The notes under the pieces: model-generated | What the model saw: the letters and a program-made list of their open reading frames with translations, nothing else | What the model was told of the DNA's origin: nothing | The model's database searches: none | Part shown: positions 7,078 to 14,533 of the stretch, piece after piece | How the letters are laid out: each line of letters starts with the position of its first letter | Numbering within the stretch: position 1 is the first letter of the stretch | Position numbers and translations under genes: made by a program | DNA from: Cellvibrionales bacterium | GTDB taxonomy: Bacteria; Pseudomonadota; Gammaproteobacteria; Pseudomonadales; JAHEGP01 | Reading direction: 5' to 3' | Length of the DNA stretch: 17,575 nt | Assembly: GCA_024645065.1 (NCBI GenBank) | Contig: JAHEGP010000038.1 | Coordinates: 1 to 17,575, forward strand

Positions 7078-9228
7078 TCAGCCGTAATAGGTTTCATTGT
7101 TAGCCAGTTTAGCCCGCAGACCTTCGGTCGGTTCATAGCTGATGCCCAGATTGCTATAGCTATCAGCCATTTCCACAAACTGCTTCAAGCCGATGGTATC
7201 GAGCCAGCGCATGATCCCGCCGCGGAAGGGAGGGAAGCCCAGCCCATACAGCAGGGCCAGATCGGCCTCTGCCGGGCTCTCGACAATGCCCTCTTCCAGG
7301 CAGCGGGTCATTTCATTGGCCATCGGCACCATCATCCGGGCAACGATTTCTTCTTCGCTAAACTCCTTGCGCTCCGCCACATGCGGTGACAGCAGTTGAT
7401 AGGCCGCATCGCTGGCGGTCTTGCTCGGTTTGCCACGCTTGTCGGTCGAATAGTCGTAAAAACCCTTGCCGTTCTTCTGCCCCAGGCGCCCGGCTTCAAA
7501 CAGGATTTGCGGTGCAGTGGTGAAGTTCGGGGTCATCCGATCGGGGAAACCCTCGGTCATCACCCCGGCGGCATGAACACCGGTATCGATGCCCACAACG
7601 TCGAGCAGGTATGCCGGCCCCATTGGCCAACCCCACTTCTGCATCACCTTGTCGATGACCTCGAAGTCGGCACCGTCGCGTAACAATTTGGAGAAACCGT
7701 CCCAGAACGGAAACAGTACCCGGTTGACCAGGAACCCGGGGCAATCCTTGACCACCACCGCTTTCTTGCCCATGGCATTGGCGTAGGCCACGGTGAGTGC
7801 GATAGCTGCATCGGAAGACTTCTCACCACGAATCACCTCCACCAGCGGCATGGCATGGACCGGATTAAAAAAGTGCATGCCGCAGAAGTTTTCAGGTCGT
7901 TGCAGGGCCTCTGCCAGATAGGTGATAGAAATGGTTGATGTATTTGAAGTCAGGATAGTGTCTTCGCGTACCTGCTTTTCAACTTCGGCCAGCACCGCGT
8001 GCTTGACCTTGGGGTTTTCCACCACGGCCTCCACCACAATGTCGACGTCGTCAAAGTTGTCGTAGGCAAGCGTAGCGTCGATGTTATTCAACACCTCACC
8101 CATCCTGGCGGGAGTCATGCGACCGCGATTAACCCGCTTCGACAGCAGCTTGGCAGCTTCGCTGAGGCCAAGATCGATACCCTGCTGGGCAATGTCTTTC
8201 ATCCGAATCGGCGTGCCGGTCACCGCGGACTGGTAGGCGATACCGCCGCCCATGATGCCCGCCCCCAGCACGGCCGCTTTTTTCACCTTGTGTTCAGCTT
8301 TCTTTTCCCAGTTCCTGGCTTTCTTGCCCAGCAACTGGTCAGACAGGAACACTCCAACCAGGGCCCGGGCAACCGGCCCCTGGGCCAGCTTGGCGAAGGT
8401 GGCGGCCTCTACGTCCAGGGCCTCTTCCAGACCCATTTTGCGCGCGGTTTCCACCGCCGTGGCAGCGGCAACCGGCGCCGGATAGTTCTTGCCTGCCTGC
8501 TGGGCAATCATCGACTTGCCGGTAAAAAATGCCATCGTCGCTTCGACATCGTTGATGACCATCGGGCTGCGCTTCGCCTGGCGCCGGCTCTGGTAATCCA
8601 GTTTGCCGTCGATGGCGCGCTGCAGAGTCGTCAATGCCGCGCCGCGCAGTTGGTCGGGCTCCACTACCGAATCCACAGCGCCGGCTTTCAGGGCTGCATC
8701 CGGACGCTGGTCCTTACCGGCGGCGATCCACATCAGGGCTTCATCGACCCCGATAATACGTGGCAGGCGAACGGTTCCACCCCAACTCGGGATAATCCCC
8801 AGCTTGGTCTCGGGCAGGCCGACCTTGGCCGCCGAACTCATCACCCGGAAATCACAGGCCAGACAAGCCTCGAAGCCGCCGCCGAGGGCATAGCCGTTGA
8901 TGGCCACCACGGAGGGAAAAGGCAGGCTCTCGAGGCGATTGAAGTTTCTGTTGTTAACCGCAGCAAACTTCTTGATTGTTTCTTCTCCAGCTCCAAACAA
9001 GCCGGTAAACTCGGTAATGTCGGCCCCGACAATGAACACTGGCTTGGCACTGGACACCAGCAAGCCCCTGATGCCGGACTCAGTCTCCAGGGCGTCCAGC
9101 GCAGCGGCGAGATCATCGACCGTTGCCTGATTAAACTTGTTGACCGATTCGCCCTGCAAATCGAATACCAGCTCGGCGATACCGTTTTCAAGCCAGTCCA
9201 CCTTGAGCGAATTGCTTTGATAGATCAT
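7078..9228 (-). CDS. fadB: Fatty-acid oxidation complex alpha subunit (FadB)
   Basis: A 716-residue multifunctional enzyme with an N-terminal enoyl-CoA hydratase/isomerase half and a C-terminal 3-hydroxyacyl-CoA dehydrogenase half. The hydratase acids are Glu120 (NGYALGGGFEA) and Glu140 (GLPETKLGIIPSWGGT), equivalent to Glu119 and Glu139 of Escherichia coli FadB. The NAD+ site is AAVLGAGIMGGGIAY (from residue 318). The dehydrogenase His452 lies in GMHFFNPVHAMPLVEVI. It hydrates trans-2-enoyl-CoA and oxidises the 3-hydroxyacyl-CoA, passing product to FadA. The ATG at 9228 has AGGA about eight bases upstream and gives the expected family length (about 715-730). An upstream extension to 9327 lacks similarity and would overlie the promoter. 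Confidence 0.97.
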   Translation of the reverse strand: MIYQSNSLKVDWLENGIAELVFDLQGESVNKFNQATVDDLAAALDALETESGIRGLLVSSAKPVFIVGADITEFTGLFGAGEETIKKFAAVNNRNFNRLESLPFPSVVAINGYALGGGFEACLACDFRVMSSAAKVGLPETKLGIIPSWGGTVRLPRIIGVDEALMWIAAGKDQRPDAALKAGAVDSVVEPDQLRGAALTTLQRAIDGKLDYQSRRQAKRSPMVINDVEATMAFFTGKSMIAQQAGKNYPAPVAAATAVETARKMGLEEALDVEAATFAKLAQGPVARALVGVFLSDQLLGKKARNWEKKAEHKVKKAAVLGAGIMGGGIAYQSAVTGTPIRMKDIAQQGIDLGLSEAAKLLSKRVNRGRMTPARMGEVLNNIDATLAYDNFDDVDIVVEAVVENPKVKHAVLAEVEKQVREDTILTSNTSTISITYLAEALQRPENFCGMHFFNPVHAMPLVEVIRGEKSSDAAIALTVAYANAMGKKAVVVKDCPGFLVNRVLFPFWDGFSKLLRDGADFEVIDKVMQKWGWPMGPAYLLDVVGIDTGVHAAGVMTEGFPDRMTPNFTTAPQILFEAGRLGQKNGKGFYDYSTDKRGKPSKTASDAAYQLLSPHVAERKEFSEEEIVARMMVPMANEMTRCLEEGIVESPAEADLALLYGLGFPPFRGGIMRWLDTIGLKQFVEMADSYSNLGISYEPTEGLRAKLANNETYYG

Positions 9229-9249
9229 GTCGATTTCCTGTGTAGTTAC

Positions 9250-9269
9250 TTGTTTCCCGATACCAACAA
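9250..9269. promoter_or_regulatory. Small inverted repeat in the fadB leader, possible operator
   Basis: TTGTT (9250-9254) and AACAA (9265-9269) form a short dyad with a ten-base spacer, located between the fadB -10 and start codon, where a repressor could block transcription. It does not match the E. coli FadR consensus, nor the usual spacing of the Pseudomonas PsrA operator. Half-sites of five bases can arise by chance. Confidence 0.25.
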
Positions 9270-9298
9270 ACGCCAGTATGATCCGGAGCCAGTGGCGC

Positions 9299-9327
9299 AT
9301 TAAAGCCGGACCCACCGCACGGGTCAA
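9299..9327 (-). promoter_or_regulatory. Sigma70-type promoter of fadBA
   Basis: On the minus strand, TTGACC (9327-9322, five of six consensus) and TTTAAT (9304-9299, five of six) are separated by exactly 17 bases. The predicted start is near 9292, giving a leader of about 64 bases before the fadB ATG. It is the best promoter match in the window and lies in the 137-base gap between ygiQ and fadB. Confidence 0.75.
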
Positions 9328-9365
9328 TTATCTGGGACGTAAAATAGTTCGACCCAATCGGGCCT

Positions 9366-11525
9366 TCAACGCCGGGCAGCGCTCCGCAGTGACCGCCTGG
9401 GGCGCTTTCCTGCAGTGGCGGGGTGGCGGCGGCTCGCCGGGCGCTGCTTGTTGCCCTTGGGCCCGGAACTGCCTGCCGGAACCAGACAATTGTCACCCTC
9501 GCCGATCAGTTCCTGCCGTCCCATTGCCACCAGCGCCTGACGAATCTGCGGCCAGTTGGCGCTGTCGTGGTAGCGCAACAGGGCTTTCTGCAAACGCCGT
9601 TGCTCCGGCTTGCGGGGAATGTAGACCCGCTTGCTCTTGTAGCCCAACTTATGCAACGGGTCACGCTCGGAGTGGTACATGGCAGTTGCCAGGGACATTG
9701 GCGAGGGGTAAAAGGTTTGCACCTGGTCGAGTCGATAGTGGTTGCGCTTGAGCCACAGCGCGAGATTGATCATGTCCTCGTCCTCACAGCCCGGATGAGC
9801 CGCAATAAAATAGGGAATCAGGTATTGCTTCTTTCCCGCTTGCTGCGAATACAGCTCGAACATGTCCTTGAATTCCCGGTAGCTGTCCATGCCCGGCTTC
9901 ATCATTTTACCCAAAGGCCCCGGCTCGGTATGCTCAGGCGCGATTTTGAGGTAGCCGCCGACGTGATGGGTCACCAGCTCCTTGACGTATTCCGGGTCGC
10001 GCACCGCCAGGTCGTAGCGCAGCCCCGAGGCGATGGCGACCCGCTTGATGCCGGGCACGGCTCGCGCCCTGCGATACAATTCCGTCGTTTGCCGGTGACT
10101 GGTTTCAAGGTTTTTACAGATGGTCGGGAATACGCAGGACAGGCGGCGACAATTGGCCTCGATGGTCTTGTCCTTGCAGCCAAGGTGATACATATTGGCG
10201 GTGGGTCCGCCGAGATCGGATATCGTTCCGGTAAAGCCCGGCACCTGGTCGCGAATGGCAGCTATCTCGCGCAGCACCGATTCCTGAGAGCGGCTCTGGA
10301 TAATGCGCCCCTCATGCTCAGTGATAGAGCAAAAGGTACATCCTCCGAAACAACCCCGCATGATATTCACCGAGGTGCTGATCATATCGTACGCCGGAAT
10401 TTTCTCGTCACCGTAAGCCGGATGCGGACGCCGCTGGTAAGGCAGGTCGAACACACCGTCCATCTCACGGGTCGTGAGGGGGATCGGCGGCGGGTTGACC
10501 CAGATGTCCCGCGCTCCATGCTTTTGCACCAGAGCCCGGGCATTGTAGGGGTTGGACTCCTGGTGCAGCACCCGGGAAGCATGGGCATACAGCGCCGAGT
10601 CGTTGCGCACTTTCTCGTAGGACGGCAAGCGTACATAGCTGGTGGCCGGATCGAGGGCCTGCCTGCTCTGCAGCGGCATGGGAACGATGCGCAAAGCCTG
10701 AAGATTGTCGCCCGACTTTGCCTGCTGCGTTTTCGATGCGGCACAACTGGCCGCATCGGTGCCGTGGTCATAGTCATAGGGGTTGGCTATTTTGTCTATA
10801 TTGCCGGGCCAGTCGATGCGCGTGGAATCGACTTCCGTCCAACCGCCGGGCGGCGCTTTGCCGAGCACGGCAGTGCCCCGGATACTGTCCAGCTCGGCTA
10901 TCGTCCTGCCATTTGCAAGCTGGTGTGCCAATTCGGTTATCGCCCGCTCGGCATTGCCGTAAAGCAGGATATCGGCGTTGGCGTCGACCAGCACCGAACG
11001 GCGTACCTGGTCACTCCAGTAGTCGTACTGGGCAATTCGGCGCAGACTGGCCTCGATACCGCCAATCACCAGCGGCGTGTCCCGGTAGGCTTCGCGACAG
11101 CGTTGGCTGTAGACAATGACCGCCCGCTCGGGGCGTTTGCCTGCTCCACCGCCGGGAGTGTAGGCATCATCGCTGCGCAGGCGCAGGTCTGCGGTGTAGC
11201 GGTTGATCAGCGAGTCCATGTTGCCGGCAGTGACGCCAAAGAACAGGTTTGGCCGTCCCAGTGCAGTAAAAGCCTCGCAGTTTCGCCAGTCGGGTTGGGC
11301 AATGATGCCCACCCTGAAGCCCTGCGCCTCCAGCAAGCGCCCCATCACCGCCATGCCAAAGCTCGGGTGGTCGACATAGGCGTCCCCGGTAACAATGATG
11401 ATGTCGCAGCTGTCCCAGCCAAGCTGGTCCATTTCCGCGCGGGACATGGGCAGATAAGGCGCGGGACCCAGGCATGCAGCCCAGTACTTTGGCAGTGAAA
11501 ATATATCGCGTGCAGCAGCAGTCAT
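9366..11525 (-). CDS. ygiQ: YgiQ-family radical SAM protein
   Basis: A 719-residue protein closely matching E. coli and Pseudomonas YgiQ along its length. The N-terminal B12-binding-like region carries the family signatures PKYWAACLGPAPYLPMSR and IIIVTGDAYVDHPSFGMA. The radical SAM core has Cys392, Cys396 and Cys399 in RGCFGGCTFCSITEHEGR, which bind the [4Fe-4S] cluster. The C-terminal extension includes KIAPEHTEPGPLGKMMKPG and ends in a basic, probably disordered tail. The reaction and substrate of YgiQ are not established. I chose ATG 11525 (MTAAARDIFSLPKYW) because it aligns with family N-termini; an in-frame ATG at 11567 adds 14 unlike residues, and neither has a good ribosome site. It is read in the same direction as fadB but is separated from it by fadB's own promoter, so a shared operon is unlikely. 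Confidence 0.95.
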   Translation of the reverse strand: MTAAARDIFSLPKYWAACLGPAPYLPMSRAEMDQLGWDSCDIIIVTGDAYVDHPSFGMAVMGRLLEAQGFRVGIIAQPDWRNCEAFTALGRPNLFFGVTAGNMDSLINRYTADLRLRSDDAYTPGGGAGKRPERAVIVYSQRCREAYRDTPLVIGGIEASLRRIAQYDYWSDQVRRSVLVDANADILLYGNAERAITELAHQLANGRTIAELDSIRGTAVLGKAPPGGWTEVDSTRIDWPGNIDKIANPYDYDHGTDAASCAASKTQQAKSGDNLQALRIVPMPLQSRQALDPATSYVRLPSYEKVRNDSALYAHASRVLHQESNPYNARALVQKHGARDIWVNPPPIPLTTREMDGVFDLPYQRRPHPAYGDEKIPAYDMISTSVNIMRGCFGGCTFCSITEHEGRIIQSRSQESVLREIAAIRDQVPGFTGTISDLGGPTANMYHLGCKDKTIEANCRRLSCVFPTICKNLETSHRQTTELYRRARAVPGIKRVAIASGLRYDLAVRDPEYVKELVTHHVGGYLKIAPEHTEPGPLGKMMKPGMDSYREFKDMFELYSQQAGKKQYLIPYFIAAHPGCEDEDMINLALWLKRNHYRLDQVQTFYPSPMSLATAMYHSERDPLHKLGYKSKRVYIPRKPEQRRLQKALLRYHDSANWPQIRQALVAMGRQELIGEGDNCLVPAGSSGPKGNKQRPASRRHPATAGKRPRRSLRSAARR

Positions 11526-11606
11526 GGCGTGGCCGGAGGAGGGAGTCGCAATGAGAATAATTCCCATTCTGCCAGAAAGCGCGATTTTTTGACAGGCGTA
11601 AAGCAG

Positions 11607-11653
11607 GCTGATGGTTCCGCTTGCACCGCGCTCATCCGAGCGCCCCCATCAGC
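11607..11653. repeat. Nested inverted repeat between mcl2-type gene and ygiQ
   Basis: GCTGATGG (11607-11614) and CCATCAGC (11646-11653) are exact inverse complements enclosing a second perfect hairpin, GCGCTC (11628-11633) / GAGCGC (11638-11643). It begins five bases after the stop codon of the upstream minus-strand gene. No T-run follows on the minus strand, so if it ends transcription it is not by the standard intrinsic mechanism. It could instead protect the 3' end of the transcript. Confidence 0.5.
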
Positions 11654-11657
11654 TTAA

Positions 11658-12536
11658 TCAGCTTGCGTTGATATTCTCTATTGCCGCAGCCAGCTCCAAC
11701 TGGCGCTTTGCCTCCTGGTAGTGGAGGATTTCAACCAGCTTGCCATCGACCACTACCACGGCCTTGCCCTCGCTCTCGGCCTGTTGCCATCCGGCAATCA
11801 GCTTGTGGGCTGCGGCCAGATCCTCTTTTGAAATTCCAAAAGCGGCGTTGGCTGCTGCTATTTGCTTGGGATGAATCAGGCTTTTGCCATCAAAACCCAG
11901 GTCGCGGCCCTGTTCGCAGGCTGCCTCGTAGCCGAGGGCATCATCCAGGTCGAGGTGAACCCCGTCGATGATTTCCAGGCCATTGGCTCGCGCCGCCAGC
12001 ACACAGAGGTTAAGCGAGCCGATAAAGCCCAGACGCTCCTGGGTATGACGCACCCGGGTTTCCTTGGCCAGGTCCGACGTGCCCATGACGATGCCGCGCA
12101 GGCGCGGATGGGCCCCGGCAATCTCGCGAATATTGAGTATACATCGAGGGGTTTCCGCCATGATCCAGAATTCCACACTGTCGGGGCAACCGGCATCCTC
12201 GAAGGCATCGATGGCGTCGACCACGTCCGCCACAGTGGATACTTTCGGAATGAGCACCGCGTCGGGGGGGGTGGGGCCTGCGCTGACGGCAACGACATCG
12301 TCTGCACCCCACGGCGTGTCCAGCCCGTTGATCCGCACCATTAGCTCGCGCCCGCCATAGCCGCCGCCGGCAACCGCAGCCACAATCTGCTCCCGCGCCA
12401 CAGCTTTGGCATCCGGCGAAACGGCATCTTCCATATCGAGGATCAAACCGTCAGCCGGTAGCGACTTTGCCTTTTCGAGTGCTCGCGCGTTGGAACCGGG
12501 CATGTAAAGTACTGAGCGACGGGGGCGAATGGTCAT
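11658..12536 (-). CDS. mcl2: CitE-like malyl-CoA thioesterase (Mcl2 type)
   Basis: A 292-residue HpcH/HpaI-CitE superfamily protein. Visible signatures: RRSVLYMPGS (6-15), LDMEDAV (33-39), substrate Arg68 in MVRINGLDTPWG, metal ligands Glu128 (IMAETP) and Asp155 (MGTSDLAKE), and DGKSLIHPKQ (216-225). From memory it is much closer to Rhodobacter (3S)-malyl-CoA thioesterase Mcl2 (RSVLYxPGS, ALEKA, GTxDLAKE, CEQGRDxGFDGK) than to the Mcl1 lyase, which has a different N-terminus and about 320 residues. The thioesterase hydrolyses malyl-CoA to malate and CoA, the last step of the ethylmalonyl-CoA pathway. The opposite-facing mcd-mch-ecm operon agrees. The chosen ATG (12536) has AGGA eight bases upstream; ATG 12545 and a TTG at 12560 are alternatives. 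A citramalyl-CoA or other lyase activity cannot be excluded. Confidence 0.85.
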   Translation of the reverse strand: MTIRPRRSVLYMPGSNARALEKAKSLPADGLILDMEDAVSPDAKAVAREQIVAAVAGGGYGGRELMVRINGLDTPWGADDVVAVSAGPTPPDAVLIPKVSTVADVVDAIDAFEDAGCPDSVEFWIMAETPRCILNIREIAGAHPRLRGIVMGTSDLAKETRVRHTQERLGFIGSLNLCVLAARANGLEIIDGVHLDLDDALGYEAACEQGRDLGFDGKSLIHPKQIAAANAAFGISKEDLAAAHKLIAGWQQAESEGKAVVVVDGKLVEILHYQEAKRQLELAAAIENINAS

Positions 12537-12568
12537 GGCGTTCATCCTGAGTTGTTCCAAAACGCGCC

Positions 12569-12598
12569 ATTATACAGAAGTCGCCGGGTTGCGGGTAA
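12569..12598 (-). promoter_or_regulatory. Promoter of the mcl2-type gene
   Basis: A perfect -10, TATAAT, reads on the minus strand at 12574-12569. A weak -35, TTACCC (12598-12593), lies 18 bases upstream. The predicted start near 12562 leaves a short leader of about 26 bases before ATG 12536. The poor -35 suggests activator dependence. Confidence 0.5.
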
Positions 12599-12621
12599 GC
12601 CCGTCGGGCCTGGCAATAAAA

Positions 12622-12664
12622 GCGCTGGCAGCGGCAAAAAAGATCGCTTTGCCACGCCAGAGCG
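12622..12664. repeat. Stem-loop between the divergent mcl2 and mcd promoters
   Basis: CTGGC..GGCAAA (12625-12638) faces TTTGCC..GCCAG (12648-12660) around a nine-base loop (AAAGATCGC); the stem is interrupted only by a small internal loop. It sits midway between the two opposing TATAAT boxes, which is where a shared regulator would bind. It may be an operator-type dyad rather than an RNA structure, since it lies upstream of both predicted start sites. Confidence 0.4.
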
Positions 12665-12724
12665 TATGCAGCAGTCGAAACCCTGAAACCGAAAACACGC
12701 GGTGCGCCGGCGGGCCCAAACCAT

Positions 12725-12730
12725 TATAAT
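12725..12730 (+). promoter_or_regulatory. -10 box of the mcd-mch-ecm operon
   Basis: A perfect TATAAT on the plus strand, about 85 bases before the mcd ATG. No -35 resembling TTGACA occurs 16-19 bases upstream (that stretch is GC-rich), so an activator would be needed if this is the promoter. The predicted leader is about 78 bases. Confidence 0.4.
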
Positions 12731-12814
12731 GCGCTGGCATTGGCCCTAAGTCGATGGGAGCTTCCACTCCCACGCGACATCCCGCCCGCAATTAGCCAAC
12801 AAGCTGGAGTGAAC

Positions 12815-14521
12815 ATGACTGGAACTGTGATCGACAATGATCAACTACTCAACCAGGCCGAGACTGCACTGGTACAGGCCCGACAGCTGGTGCATACGTC
12901 GCTGGCCGACCTGCGTTTGCGCAGCCTCGACGGTGATCGTGTGTCACCGGAGAAACTCGATCAGCACCAACTGGTTTCCTACGAACTGGCGCTGTGCTCC
13001 TCCGAGTCCGCCGCCGCTCAGTTTATGCTCGACTACGCCCGGGAATTGCACGCCACCGCCGGGGATGCGCCGGGCTCAGTGCGCTTTGAAGATCGCCTGG
13101 CCGCCCTGTTTTGCGCTGAGGCGGTGAACTCGATTGGCGCCAGGCTGCGGGCCCGGCCCACCGATTTCGGGCTGGATGAGGCCACCATCACCGCTGCCCT
13201 GGGTGAGACAGCCATCGTCAATTTCCTCGCCCAACAACTCAACGCCAGTAATATCGCCACCGTCGGCCAGCAGGCCTGTGAACGAGGTGGCGACCTTGGC
13301 GCCGACCTGCTCGATGACGACCACGCCATGATGCGCGACAGCTTCCGCCGCTTCGCCGACGATGTTGTGATGCCACTGGCCGAGAAAGTCCACCGCGAGG
13401 ACCTGATTATCCCGGAACAGATCATTGGCGCGCTGCGAGAGATGGGCTGTTTTGGCTTGTCGATACCCGCGGCTTACGGCGGCATCCAGGATGACGAACA
13501 CGAAGACAATATGGGAATGATCATCGTCACCGAAGAGCTTTCCAGAGGATCCCTCGGAGCCGCCGGCAGCCTGATCACCCGCCCGGAAATCCTCTCCAGG
13601 GCCCTCAAAAAAGGCGGCACCGAAGAGCAGAAGCAGTACTGGTTGCCGAAACTTGCAGCCGGTGATCCGCTCTGTGCGGTTGCCGTCACCGAGCCCAACT
13701 ATGGCTCCGATGTGGCAGGGGTTCGCCTTAAAGCCACCCGCACCGAAGGCGGCTGGCTGCTCAACGGGGCCAAGGCCTGGTGTACCTTCGGCGGCAAGGC
13801 CGGCGTCCTGCTCGTGCTGGCCCGAACCAACCCCGACCTCGCCGCAAAACACAGAGGCCTGTCCACTTTCCTGCTGGAGAAACCGGTCTACGATGGTCAC
13901 GATTTCGAATACGAGCAGGAAGGCGGCGGCAAGCTGACCGGGCGTGCTATCGCGACTATCGGCTACCGCGGGATGCATTCCTTTGACCTGTTTTTCGACA
14001 ATGTATTCGTTCCCGAGGACAACATGCTCGGCGGCCCCGAGGGCGAAGGCAAGGGCTTCTACTACACCATGGCCGGTTTCGCCGGCGGCAGGATCCAGAC
14101 CGCCGCCCGTGCCGTGGGCGTCATGCAGGCCGCATTCGAGAGATCGATTACCTACGCCCAGGACCGGGAGGTCTTCCAGCACCCCATCGCCGACTACCAG
14201 CTCACCCAGGTGAAACTGGCCCGCATGGCAGCCTATCTCGCCGCCTGTCGCCAGTTCACTTTTGGGGTTGCGAAGCTGATGGATCAGGGCGAGGGCGACA
14301 TGGAGGCCAGCATGGTGAAGCTGCTGGCCAGTAAAACCGCCGAATGGGTTACCCGAGAGGCGCTGCAAATCCATGGTGGTATGGGCTATGCAGAAGAAAC
14401 GCCTACCAGCCGTTACTTTGTCGATGCGCGGGTGCTGTCCATCTTCGAGGGAGCCGAGGAAACCCTGGCCCTCAAGGTGATCATCAAAACACTGCTGGAA
14501 AACCTGCCCAGCCAGCCCTGA
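12815..14521 (+). CDS. mcd: Methylsuccinyl-CoA dehydrogenase (acyl-CoA dehydrogenase family)
   Basis: A 568-residue flavoprotein oxidising (2S)-methylsuccinyl-CoA to mesaconyl-CoA in the ethylmalonyl-CoA pathway. Residues about 165-565 are a complete acyl-CoA dehydrogenase core: MRDSFRRFADDVVMPLAEKVHRE, the flavin/substrate segment AVAVTEPNYGSDVAG, LQIHGGMGYAEETPTSRYFVDARV, and the probable catalytic base Glu545 in SIFEGAEE. The N-terminal extension of about 165 residues and the total length separate it from ordinary 380-residue acyl-CoA dehydrogenases and are typical of Mcd. The start at 12815 has GGAG about five bases upstream; the frame extends to 12740, but that part looks like leader sequence. 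The stop TGA overlaps the ribosome site of mch, so translation is probably coupled. Assignment rests on architecture plus the mch and ecm neighbours. Confidence 0.9.
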   Translation: MTGTVIDNDQLLNQAETALVQARQLVHTSLADLRLRSLDGDRVSPEKLDQHQLVSYELALCSSESAAAQFMLDYARELHATAGDAPGSVRFEDRLAALFCAEAVNSIGARLRARPTDFGLDEATITAALGETAIVNFLAQQLNASNIATVGQQACERGGDLGADLLDDDHAMMRDSFRRFADDVVMPLAEKVHREDLIIPEQIIGALREMGCFGLSIPAAYGGIQDDEHEDNMGMIIVTEELSRGSLGAAGSLITRPEILSRALKKGGTEEQKQYWLPKLAAGDPLCAVAVTEPNYGSDVAGVRLKATRTEGGWLLNGAKAWCTFGGKAGVLLVLARTNPDLAAKHRGLSTFLLEKPVYDGHDFEYEQEGGGKLTGRAIATIGYRGMHSFDLFFDNVFVPEDNMLGGPEGEGKGFYYTMAGFAGGRIQTAARAVGVMQAAFERSITYAQDREVFQHPIADYQLTQVKLARMAAYLAACRQFTFGVAKLMDQGEGDMEASMVKLLASKTAEWVTREALQIHGGMGYAEETPTSRYFVDARVLSIFEGAEETLALKVIIKTLLENLPSQP

Positions 14522-14533
14522 GGAGTCCCTGCC

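Noticed and set aside
6451..7389. 312-codon plus-strand open frame across the fadA/fadB junction
   Set aside because: It spans two conserved minus-strand genes and has no recognisable protein features.
7999..9303. 434-codon plus-strand open frame opposite fadB
   Set aside because: Antisense shadow of a clear FadB reading frame.
9423..11498. 691-codon plus-strand open frame opposite ygiQ
   Set aside because: It is the mirror of a highly conserved gene; the translated sequence shows no domain.
12740..12814. Upstream extension of the mcd reading frame
   Set aside because: It lies just downstream of the TATAAT box, has no ribosome site, and the Pro/Arg-rich residues do not look like family sequence; GGAG supports 12815.
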